Assembly: GCA_028281445.1 (NCBI GenBank)
Contig: JANQJW010000011.1
Span: 1-64,000, forward strand
DNA: 64,000 nucleotides
Origin: Planctomycetota bacterium
GTDB taxonomy: Bacteria; Planctomycetota; PLA2; JAEUHO01
Reading direction: 5' to 3'
This document shows positions 55,001 to 61,491 of the stretch, in pieces. A program made the position numbers and the translations under genes. Under the pieces are notes generated by a model that saw only the letters and a program-made list of their open reading frames with translations, had not been told where the DNA came from and did no database searches. The first letter of the stretch is position 1. Each line of letters begins with the position of its first letter.

Positions 55001-55136
55001 GACACTGGTCGTTCGCATGGACCGCAAGACGATGGCGTCGCTGCCGCCCAAAGACGCCATGAACCCGGAGAACTGGCCGGTCGTCGCCGAAGTCGACGTG
55101 AAGGCCGGCGTCGTGACGACGATGACAATTCCCTAG
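52032..55136 (+). CDS. ECF sigma factor fused to a membrane helix and large exported beta-domain region
   Basis: 1034 residues. Residues 15-75 are sigma region 2 (GAADDLVQETWLAAMRKPPR, GWLAGVVRNLARQRRRGE) and 105-160 region 4 (LRYLEGLSSAEIARRQGVPA). A Pro/Ala linker is followed by one transmembrane helix at about 206-227 (LTAKLLFGTAVLLAVFGALA). The remaining 800 residues are a series of carboxypeptidase-regulatory-like/Ig-like repeats (GTVRGRVVDHDGRPLSDVQV, GTIRGRVTAAGGRSPVGMIV, TDEDGRYALGVEESGTFVLR). One protein thus joins a promoter-recognition unit in the cytoplasm to an outside domain. Release by proteolysis would be needed for sigma activity (inference). Confidence 0.85.
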   Translation: MSEHAPDVRIEDLLAHAGWVRRLAVSLVRDPGAADDLVQETWLAAMRKPPRGDRPVRGWLAGVVRNLARQRRRGEGRRARREAVVGTHRKPLASTAELAERMETQRDLAEAVLALAEPWRSTVILRYLEGLSSAEIARRQGVPAATVRGRLKRGIEELRTKLDDRHGGKRRAWVAALAPFLPKPPTVPAAPGAAAALVSGVFTMSLTAKLLFGTAVLLAVFGALAATDSLPFFSNDDQATDAIESTSIIESERSATEGPKLETARRGRKSSSTVPVEATPATASVGPYVEARIVDGDGRGIPGATLRLTARGDVRAEADEHGRVELAVDKQDTARTCDLIAHARGHVLREMQVDVAPLGATTIGEIALAPGGTVRGRVVDHDGRPLSDVQVQANGPDLAPFERERGPVSGPLGRPHPVPTVAEDGRFELPGLPVGFVRIWASGRHMRYAYSEPVEVYADRVTEGVVLKLEPLRPEDAIRGVVLHPGGKPALGAEVRYVYRHGDSTTSGGLVTDAAGRFELRMGAGGTASLRVKTDDGYIAPTRFDVAPSAEVVELTLQKSRVLRVVVKTAGGESLDSVTIMTKSTKDPRVISWHTEGLSKDGVAELPAPNEAYRVSVHAGGYRSARFGPFQAGEAPAKLEAVMELLPTLRGRVTANGKPVVKARVLLHAPALPNERIQHNGFDVRVDPHPKTQTQTDEDGRYALGVEESGTFVLRVDAEGFAAAEKEGVRVDAERGDEGLDFVLGAGGTIRGRVTAAGGRSPVGMIVGVSRGDGYAITTRAGAGGTYRFDHLMPGPYEVRVVEEEISPNRASTSQTGNVKPPAIEWSCRVRTGEVTEHDIDLRVEAANSAVLAGAIEVDGAPPKGWVFKLMTEPGDTGMPITVDRGTLDGKGRFRATAKKPGAYRVMISSEGQAQGRRGFFVPLMLDRGETQWSIAVRTGTIEGVIASGAPAQDVKIFLVWQVPGGGLGLTQIQPDAQGSFRLDGVFAGKTLVVRMDRKTMASLPPKDAMNPENWPVVAEVDVKAGVVTTMTIP

Positions 55137-55148
55137 AAGGACGCTGAC

Positions 55149-56489
55149 CTACCGGATCGCGGCGGGCTCGCGCAGGCGGCGCTTGCGCCGGCCCGCGCGG
55201 ACCTGGTCGTGGAACGCGCGGCGGCGCGAGCGGACCTTGTCCGCCGAGTAGAGACGTCCGAACAGGTCGAGCATCCCTTCTTCCAACTCGGGTACGGACA
55301 TCTTCGCCGGCTCGTACGTCACGTCGAAGAGCGTGCACGACGCCCAGTCGCCGGGGTTCAGGATGCGGCCCTGCTTCAGGAGATCGGCATAGAGCGGCGT
55401 ACCCGGGAACGGCGTCAACACCGTCACCTGGACTTCGCTCAGGCCCACCGCGTCGGCGAAGTCCGCCACGCGCCCGAAGGACTCCGGCGTGTCTTCGTCG
55501 CCGCCCAGGATGAAGCAGCCGTTGACGCTCACGCCCGCACGCTGGATGCGGCGGACGGCCAGCGCGTAGTCCCGCACGCGCTTCGCCTTGAAGTTCGTCG
55601 CCTCCAGACTGCCGACGGCGGCCGGGTCGAGGGACTCGAAGCCGATCAAGACCTGCCGGCAGCCGCTCTCAGCCAGCGCGTCGAGCAGCTCGGGGTCGTC
55701 GGCCAGCGTGATGTCGGACTCGGTGAACCACTTCAGCTTGTAGGGCGTCAGGGTCTTGACGAGCTCGAGACCCCAGCGGCGGTCGACGAACGTGTTGTCG
55801 TCGGCCAACTCGATGAACGGCCGCGGCCAGCGTTCGGTGATGGCATCCAGGTCCCGCTGGACGAGCTCCATGGGCTTCTTGCGGTAGGGACCGCGCAGCA
55901 GGATCCCGGACGCGCAGAAGGTGCACTTGTGCGGACAGCTGCGCGTCGTCTGGATGGTGACGCGGTTGTAGCGGTCGCCGTCCAGCAGGTCGTAGCGCGG
56001 CAGCGGCGTGCGATCCAGCGGGAAGACCCGACCGCGTGCGTCGTAGAACTTCTGCGCCTTGTTCGTCGCGAGGTCCTGGAGGAACTCCGGCCAGATCTCC
56101 TCGCCTTCGCCGATGAAGACGTGATCGGCGTGCGCCGCGGCCTCACCGGCACACACGGTGGCGTGTAGTCCGCCGATGGCGACGCGCAAGCCCAGGTCGC
56201 GGCACTGATCGCAGAACGCATACGCTTCCGGCGCCTGCGCGGTGAAGGTCGAAACGACCACGAGGTCGTAGCCGTCCGCTTCCAGCTGCTCCGGGAGGAT
56301 GTCGCCATGTTCGAAGTAGACGACCTCGTGATCTGGCGGGGTTGCACCTGCAAGCGTCAGGAGACCGAGCGAGGGGAGGGACGCGATCACGTTCCCGCGC
56401 TCCACGAAGCCCGGCAGGGTGACGCCGAGCTCGGCCAGCTCGCGGCTGCGCACGCGCACACCGCTCAATGCGATCATGGCGATCTTCAT
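55149..56489 (-). CDS. B12-binding radical SAM protein
   Basis: 446 residues. An N-terminal cobalamin-binding Rossmann domain (DYDLVVVSTFTAQ-like strand, VAIGGLHATVCAGEAAAHAD) is followed by a radical SAM domain with the cluster motif CPHKCTFC (C-x3-C-x2-C) and an Elp3-like barrel (ADDNTFVDRRWG, VLIGFESLDPAAVG). Members perform methylations and rearrangements in lipid, hopanoid, pigment or antibiotic synthesis. The ATG at 56489 overlaps the stop of the upstream membrane-protein gene. The operon has a TetR operator in front, so the product may be made on demand. Confidence 0.87.
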   Translation of the reverse strand: MKIAMIALSGVRVRSRELAELGVTLPGFVERGNVIASLPSLGLLTLAGATPPDHEVVYFEHGDILPEQLEADGYDLVVVSTFTAQAPEAYAFCDQCRDLGLRVAIGGLHATVCAGEAAAHADHVFIGEGEEIWPEFLQDLATNKAQKFYDARGRVFPLDRTPLPRYDLLDGDRYNRVTIQTTRSCPHKCTFCASGILLRGPYRKKPMELVQRDLDAITERWPRPFIELADDNTFVDRRWGLELVKTLTPYKLKWFTESDITLADDPELLDALAESGCRQVLIGFESLDPAAVGSLEATNFKAKRVRDYALAVRRIQRAGVSVNGCFILGGDEDTPESFGRVADFADAVGLSEVQVTVLTPFPGTPLYADLLKQGRILNPGDWASCTLFDVTYEPAKMSVPELEEGMLDLFGRLYSADKVRSRRRAFHDQVRAGRRKRRLREPAAIR

Positions 56490-56890
56490 GGCAACTCCAG
56501 ATACGAATGGAAGTGGATGGCAATGCAGGCCGCGCCCGCGGTGAGAGCCAACGCAGGCGCCGGCAACAACCAGCGCAACGACCGCCGCCATGCGGTCACG
56601 AAGAGGGCGATCGGCAGCGTGATCCCGCCCAGGACCCACAGCAGCCCGCCGAGCCGGTCGAACCCCGTGTCCCGCACGTCGAGCCCCATGAGCGCGAGCG
56701 CGAAGAAGCCGCCGATCAACGGCAGCATCACCGTGCTCACGTGCCCGAGGCGGGCCGCGCGGCGGCGGAAGCTGCCGTAGCCGCCCCAGCCGCCGTCCTT
56801 GTCGGCGATGAGCGAGATGCCGAGCCCCGTGAGGAGACCCACGGGGAGGCCGTAGAGCGCGTAGCCGAGGAGTAGTTGATAAACTGACAC
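56486..56890 (-). CDS. Small integral membrane protein (four helices)
   Basis: 134 residues with four hydrophobic helices (LLLGYALYGLPVGLLTGLGI, VMLPLIGGFFALALMGLDV, LGGLLWVLGGITLPIALFV, LLPAPALALTAGAACIAI). No family recognised. The GTG start at 56890 lies inside the TetR palindrome at 56883-56896. Its stop overlaps the radical SAM gene start (ATGA). Function in the operon unknown. Confidence 0.68.
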   Translation of the reverse strand: MSVYQLLLGYALYGLPVGLLTGLGISLIADKDGGWGGYGSFRRRAARLGHVSTVMLPLIGGFFALALMGLDVRDTGFDRLGGLLWVLGGITLPIALFVTAWRRSLRWLLPAPALALTAGAACIAIHFHSYLELP

Positions 56891-56896
56891 GTCAGT
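56883..56896. promoter_or_regulatory. TetR operator in front of the membrane protein/radical SAM operon
   Basis: ACTGAC and GTCAGT form a perfect inverted repeat with a two-base spacer. The same palindrome stands at the start of the tetR gene (57559-57572). On the minus strand AACTAT or TATACT, a possible -10 element, abuts or overlaps it. A bound repressor would block the promoter of the downstream pair. Confidence 0.75.
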
Positions 56897-56945
56897 ATAG
56901 TTTCGGGGTGAAAGGGGATCCGGGATGGAGGAGGGGATGCACGAC

Positions 56946-57566
56946 CTAGCCTCCGCCGATGCCGCGCATCTCGAAGGCGACGAGCTGGTCGACGAGGGCG
57001 TCGAGGTCGGGCTTCTTGCGCGCGAAGAGATAGGTGCGCGTGATGCGTTCGACGATTCCGATCACGAGTTCGGCGACAAAGTGGACGTCGATGTCCTTGC
57101 GCGCGACGCCCCGGTCCTGAAGGTAGGCGATCGTGTGGTGCACGCGCTCGTGCCACTCGCGGTAGTGGGCTTCGAGCTTCTTTGCGAAGCCCTTTTCCAA
57201 ACCCACCGCTTCTTCAAGCAGGAGGCGCAATAGACGCCGATGCTGCCAGAACGCCTCAAGGATCGTCCGGTAGGAGTGGGCCAGGATCGCAGCGGCGTCC
57301 TTTGACTTCATGACGTCCGGCTCGGGGAACTCCGGACGCACATCGAGGAAGACCTGCAGCATGCGGTCCACGAGCACGCTGAAGACGGCGTGCTTGGAAT
57401 CGAAGTGCAGATAGAAGGTGCCGCGCGCGACGCCGGCTTCCTTGACGATGTCTTCCACGTGGGTCGCGTGGTACCCCCCGCGTAGAAAAGCAGCCAACGC
57501 GGCTTCGAGCAGCTGCTCGCGGCGGGCGTCCTTGCTCATCCGGCGTCGCTTCGATTGAACTGACAT
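56946..57566 (-). CDS. TetR-family transcriptional regulator
   Basis: 206 residues. The N-terminal HTH at about 17-62 (GGYHATHVEDIVKEAGVARG, TFYLHFDSKHAVF) is canonical for TetR. The helical C-terminal domain (ILEAFWQHRRLLRLLLEEAV) would bind a ligand. ATG 57566 lies inside the palindrome 57559-57572; an in-frame ATG at 57539 would give a slightly shorter protein. Identical palindromes at its own start and before the downstream operon indicate autoregulation and control of the radical SAM operon. Confidence 0.9.
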   Translation of the reverse strand: MSVQSKRRRMSKDARREQLLEAALAAFLRGGYHATHVEDIVKEAGVARGTFYLHFDSKHAVFSVLVDRMLQVFLDVRPEFPEPDVMKSKDAAAILAHSYRTILEAFWQHRRLLRLLLEEAVGLEKGFAKKLEAHYREWHERVHHTIAYLQDRGVARKDIDVHFVAELVIGIVERITRTYLFARKKPDLDALVDQLVAFEMRGIGGG

Positions 57567-57572
57567 GTCAGT
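57559..57572. promoter_or_regulatory. TetR operator at the tetR start
   Basis: ACTGACATGTCAGT is a perfect 14-base palindrome, with the same half-sites as 56883-56896. TAATGT on the minus strand (57573-57578) abuts it and would place transcription start about at the ATG, which suggests a leaderless message. Confidence 0.75.
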
Positions 57573-57624
57573 ACATTAGTGCAGATTCAGGGGGGAGCAA
57601 CCTCGGGGGTGTTTTCTTCCGAGC

Positions 57625-57640
57625 GCCCTGAAAACAGGGC
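57625..57640 (-). terminator. Hairpin downstream of the kinase gene
   Basis: GCCCTG and CAGGGC form a six-base stem with a four-base loop, eight bases after the kinase stop on the minus strand. The loop reads TTTT on that strand. Placement between two co-directional transcription units fits a terminator; no T-run follows the stem. Confidence 0.55.
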
Positions 57641-57647
57641 TCTGCGG

Positions 57648-60047
57648 TCAGTCCGCGAGCTGCTCCAGCTCCCGCTTCAGCATGCGCCGCATGCCCGCGC
57701 GGTGGCGCGTGTCGTCTTCATCGGGACCCAGGAGGGCGAGCGCCTTGTTCACGATGGCGCGCCCCTTCTCCAGCCACTTCGCCTTGTGGTCGGGATCCTC
57801 CTTCGCGCGCACGCGGTACTGGCGCGCGAGCTCCGACATGTGGATCTGCGTGCGGATGAAGATCCGTTTGTCGTCCGGCGCTTCGATGGCGAGCGCCTCG
57901 AAGAGGACGACGGCGCGCTCCATGATCTCGATGGCTTCTACTTGTCTGCGGGAGAGAAACGCGCACTCTCCGAGGATGCCGACCTCGCTCGCGTACTTCA
58001 CGCGGACCTCGAACGTGGCTCCGGGCAGCGTCGCCTTCTTCTTCGTTTCCTCGGCCACCCGCAGCCATGCCGCGTATGCCTTATTCCAGTCCTTCGCGCG
58101 GTGGTGGGTCCACGCGCGCAGCTCCCAGCCCACCTCCGGTGTCTCGATGTGGCCGTCTTCGTACAGCTTCTCGATGGCCGCGGCATGTTCGAGCGCAACG
58201 TCGTATGCATGCTCGTCGAGCGCGAGCCGGTTGAGCCGCGAATGCACGTCGATCAGGTGCGTCTTCGGGCCCACGTCCTTCGGGTCTTCCTCGAACAACG
58301 CGCTCAACTCCGCTACGGCGAGTGTCAGCTGATCGCGCCGCTCCTTGCGCAGTGCCGGATCTTCCTTGCGTCGCACCAGGAGCGCGCGCTCGCGTTGATC
58401 GAGGATGTCTGCGATCCGGATGCGGGCTTTGGCGCGGATCATGCGCCCGTCCCAGTAGTCCGGCTTCTCCTTGACGATCGCATCGCACAAGGCAAAGCCA
58501 TGCCGGTAGCTTGCCTCGGCGGCGGCGGGGTCGCCGAGGTTGGCGAACACCTTGTTCCCCTGGGTGTCGCCGAGCTGTAGGTAGGCGGCCGCGATCAGCA
58601 CCGTGACGCGCGGCTCGTTGCCGGACATTTCCTCGAGTTGTTTCAGGTCCTCGATGACGGCGTTCATCATCGCCTTCACGCGCGGGGCGGCGCCCGGCAT
58701 CTCGTGCAGCTTCGGCGCTTGGCGGATCGTCGCCTGGAAGCTGCGCTTGAAGACCGTCTCGAAGAGCTGCTCCGCCTTGCTGCGCTGTGCGACTGCCTCC
58801 GCCTTCTCCTTGGTGGCCTGCTGCGCGGACCGCTTGGACTCCAGCGCCCAGTTGACGCTCACAATCGTTGCCGCGATGCCTACGAGCAGCACGATCGCGC
58901 CCGAGGTCACCAACGCGCGGTGGCGCCGGGCGAACAGGCGCAACTGACGCCAGACGCCGGGCGTCTGGGCGTTGATCGGCCGGTGCTCCAAGAAGCGCCG
59001 GATGTCGTCGGCGAGGGCGTCGGTCGACGCGTACCGCTCGGCGGGGTCCTTGGCGAGCGCCTTGAGCGTGATCGCATCGAGATCACGCGGCAACGCAGAA
59101 TCGTGCGTGCTGGGCGTGGGCGGCGTGACCTCGCAGATGCGGCGCGCGGACGTGACGATGTCGTTGGCGTCTACGTCGATGGGGAGCGTTCCCGTCAGGA
59201 GTTGGTAGAGAACGACGCCCAGCGCGTAGACGTCCGTCCGCACGTCGGCCGCCGCCGCGCCGGCCGTCACGCGCTCGGGACTCAGGTAGGGCAGGGTGCC
59301 GAGGATCTCCGACGCGCCCGTGTGCTGGGTGAGTGCTTGTTCGGCCTCCGTGCCGCGAGCTACGCCGAAGTCGATCACCTTCGGGCGGCCGGCGCCGTCC
59401 ACGAGGATGTTGTCCGGCTTGAGATCGCGGTGGACGACCCCCTTCTGATGCCCGTGCTGCACGGCGTCACACACCTGGAGCAACAGCCCGAGCCGCTTCC
59501 GCGTCGAGAGCTCGTTGGTCGAGGCGTACTCGAGCAGGTTCGTTGCGTCTTCGACGTACTCCATCGCGAACCACGGCACGTCGCGATCGAGCAGCCCGTC
59601 ATCGAGGCGCTGGACGCCAGCCTCGTGGATCTGTGCGATGCCCGCATGCCGCAACCGCGCGAGCGCCTGCACCTCGTACTCGAACCGCGCGCGCGCCTTC
59701 TCGGAGAGCAGTGGGCTCTCCAGGATCTTGAGCGCGACCGCGCGCTTCGGGTACGCCTGATCCGCGAGGAACACGGCACCCATGCCACCGCGCCCCAGCA
59801 GGCGGCGTACGCGAAACGCGCCGAAGGTTGCGCCGTCGGCCAGCACGGGGGCGGGCCGCGGCGTGCCGTTGCTGCCGTCGGAGAGGAACTCATCGGAGTC
59901 GATGCCGCCCGCCAGGATCTCCCGGGCCTCTTGCAGCAGATCCGGGACATCACCCAGCGTCGCCTGCAGGTACGTGGCGGCCTCGTCGCGCTCCATGGCC
60001 GAAGCTTCGCCCACGGCGGCAACGAGGCGGTCCCAGCGCTCAGGCAC
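57648..60047 (-). CDS. Transmembrane Ser/Thr protein kinase with C-terminal helical repeats
   Basis: 799 residues. Kinase domain at about 75-350: GRGGMGAVFLADQ loop, AVALKIL lysine, HRDLKPDN catalytic loop, VIDFGVA, and LPYLSPERV. A transmembrane helix follows at about 375-395 (ALVTSGAIVLLVGIAATIVS), then a coiled-coil region and TPR-like repeats to the end (VLIAAAYLQLGDTQGNKVFA, ELRAWTHHRAKDWNKAYAAW). This layout is frequent in Planctomycetota. It overlaps the upstream sigma gene by eight bases, the second sigma-kinase pair of the window. Confidence 0.9.
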   Translation of the reverse strand: MPERWDRLVAAVGEASAMERDEAATYLQATLGDVPDLLQEAREILAGGIDSDEFLSDGSNGTPRPAPVLADGATFGAFRVRRLLGRGGMGAVFLADQAYPKRAVALKILESPLLSEKARARFEYEVQALARLRHAGIAQIHEAGVQRLDDGLLDRDVPWFAMEYVEDATNLLEYASTNELSTRKRLGLLLQVCDAVQHGHQKGVVHRDLKPDNILVDGAGRPKVIDFGVARGTEAEQALTQHTGASEILGTLPYLSPERVTAGAAAADVRTDVYALGVVLYQLLTGTLPIDVDANDIVTSARRICEVTPPTPSTHDSALPRDLDAITLKALAKDPAERYASTDALADDIRRFLEHRPINAQTPGVWRQLRLFARRHRALVTSGAIVLLVGIAATIVSVNWALESKRSAQQATKEKAEAVAQRSKAEQLFETVFKRSFQATIRQAPKLHEMPGAAPRVKAMMNAVIEDLKQLEEMSGNEPRVTVLIAAAYLQLGDTQGNKVFANLGDPAAAEASYRHGFALCDAIVKEKPDYWDGRMIRAKARIRIADILDQRERALLVRRKEDPALRKERRDQLTLAVAELSALFEEDPKDVGPKTHLIDVHSRLNRLALDEHAYDVALEHAAAIEKLYEDGHIETPEVGWELRAWTHHRAKDWNKAYAAWLRVAEETKKKATLPGATFEVRVKYASEVGILGECAFLSRRQVEAIEIMERAVVLFEALAIEAPDDKRIFIRTQIHMSELARQYRVRAKEDPDHKAKWLEKGRAIVNKALALLGPDEDDTRHRAGMRRMLKRELEQLAD

Positions 60048-60618
60048 GGGTGCTGCCGATCTCGAGTTCGCGCCGCAGCCAACCGCGCGCGAAGGTCCAG
60101 CGCTTGAGTACCTGGCGTTCGGTGAGACCCAGGACCTTGCCGGTCTCCGCCGCCGTCAGTCCGCCGAAGAAGCGCAGCTCGACGATGCGCGCCATTTCGG
60201 CGTCGCGCTCCTCGAGCCGGGTGAGGGCCTCGTCGAGCGAGAGCATCTCGGTCGGATGGCGATCCCAGTAGGACAGCGCGTCGTGCAGCAGCGGACGCGC
60301 CTTGCCGCCCTGGCGCTTCTTGGCGTTGCGCTTGCGCGCGTGGTCGACGAGCACGCTGCGCATGGCGCGCGCGGCGACGCCGACGAAGTGTCGACGGCTC
60401 TGGTACGGCTCGCTGCGTGCGCCGGCGACGCGCATCCAGGCCTCGTTGAGCAGCGCCGTCGTCTGCAGGGTGTGCCCATCGCGCTGATCGGTCATCAGGC
60501 GGTGCGCCATGCGATGGAGGTCGGCGTACAGCAGGTCCAGGAGCTGGCCCGAGGCCGACTCGTCGCCATCAGCCATTCGCGCCAGGAGCGCATCGATGTC
60601 GGGCGCTGCATCTGCCAC
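60040..60618 (-). CDS. ECF-type RNA polymerase sigma factor
   Basis: 192 residues from GTG 60618. Region 2: GQLLDLLYADLHRMAHRLM, TTALLNEAWMRVAG, RRHFVGVAARAMRSVLVDHA. Region 4: ELRFFGGLTAAETGKVLGL with TERQVLKRWTFARGWLRREL. The latter ends match the ECF type that accompanies planctomycete and acidobacterial kinases. A longer frame upstream lacks sigma character. It overlaps the kinase gene by eight bases and is divergent from a lipoprotein gene 210 bases away. Confidence 0.9.
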   Translation of the reverse strand: MADAAPDIDALLARMADGDESASGQLLDLLYADLHRMAHRLMTDQRDGHTLQTTALLNEAWMRVAGARSEPYQSRRHFVGVAARAMRSVLVDHARKRNAKKRQGGKARPLLHDALSYWDRHPTEMLSLDEALTRLEERDAEMARIVELRFFGGLTAAETGKVLGLTERQVLKRWTFARGWLRRELEIGSTRA

Positions 60619-60828
60619 GGGGCCACTGTAGTGGATGCGCCGCCGGGGCGGAACGGCGTTGGGGCGGGGCGGGCAGGCGAGCACACGAACAAGGACGTAC
60701 TTCGCGCCTGCGGACGACCGCCTTTCCCGCCGCGATCCCGTGCCTCGATTTTTCCGGTCGTCGGCGGGAGGCCGTCACGTCCTCGGGGGCAATGGCGCTA
60801 GCCGCGCCGGATTCCACAGGAGTGACCG

Positions 60829-61491
60829 ATGAAGACCCAAACCTGCCTGGCCCTGATGCTGAGCATGCTTCTCGTCGCCGGTTGCGGCGGCGGCGACGGC
60901 AACAACGACGACCAGCAGCTCTTCGAAGAGCAGACGCTGACCCTGAACCTCGACCGCAACCTCTCGGGCTACCTCAGCCAGAACGGCTTCGAATCTCCCA
61001 CGTCGGATTCGTTCGTCGGCACGATCCCCGATGTCGCCGGGTTCCTGGAGACGCGCGGCATCTTTACCTTCGACCTCTCGTCGCTCCCGGCCGATGCGAC
61101 ACTGGTCAGCGCGGAGCTCAAGGCGCTGCAGGGCGCCAAGACGGGCACGCCCTATGTCCAGGTCGCACGGATCTTGATCGACCACATCGTGGGGCTGGCC
61201 GACGGCGTCAGCTTCACCGACTTCAATTCCCTGCCGCAGGAGACCATGATCCTGTCCGAGGACGACGTCGAAGAGTTCAAGACGCTTGATGTCACCCCGC
61301 AGGTTGCTGCCGACATGGCTGCGGATCGCGGCGAATCGAAGTGGCGGCTGCGCGGGCAGGCGATCAATCCCCTGACCGCCGGCAACAACGACGACGTGGA
61401 TCCGGTCGACCTCGCCCGCTTCCTGACCGATGCAGGCGAGACGGTGCTCGAGGTCGTCGTGCGCGTGCCGGTTGAGAACCCGGCGCCCTAG
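60829..61491 (+). CDS. Lipoprotein, DNRLRE-like
   Basis: 220 residues. Lipobox LVAGC followed by a Gly/Asp/Asn linker. The mature part (FVGTIPDVAGFLETRGIFTF, DLSSLPADATLVSAELKAL, LDVTPQVAADMAADRGESKW) follows the layout of DNRLRE-type beta-sandwich proteins, where a strand leads into a -VSAxL- pattern. Role unknown; probably surface-exposed. GGAG lies eight bases before the ATG. It shares CTAG stops with the convergent lipoprotein gene. Confidence 0.75.
   Translation: MKTQTCLALMLSMLLVAGCGGGDGNNDDQQLFEEQTLTLNLDRNLSGYLSQNGFESPTSDSFVGTIPDVAGFLETRGIFTFDLSSLPADATLVSAELKALQGAKTGTPYVQVARILIDHIVGLADGVSFTDFNSLPQETMILSEDDVEEFKTLDVTPQVAADMAADRGESKWRLRGQAINPLTAGNNDDVDPVDLARFLTDAGETVLEVVVRVPVENPAP

Noticed and set aside
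55209..56168. 319-residue + frame opposite the radical SAM gene
   Set aside because: The cobalamin and C-x3-C-x2-C motifs are on the minus strand; the + frame is a shadow.
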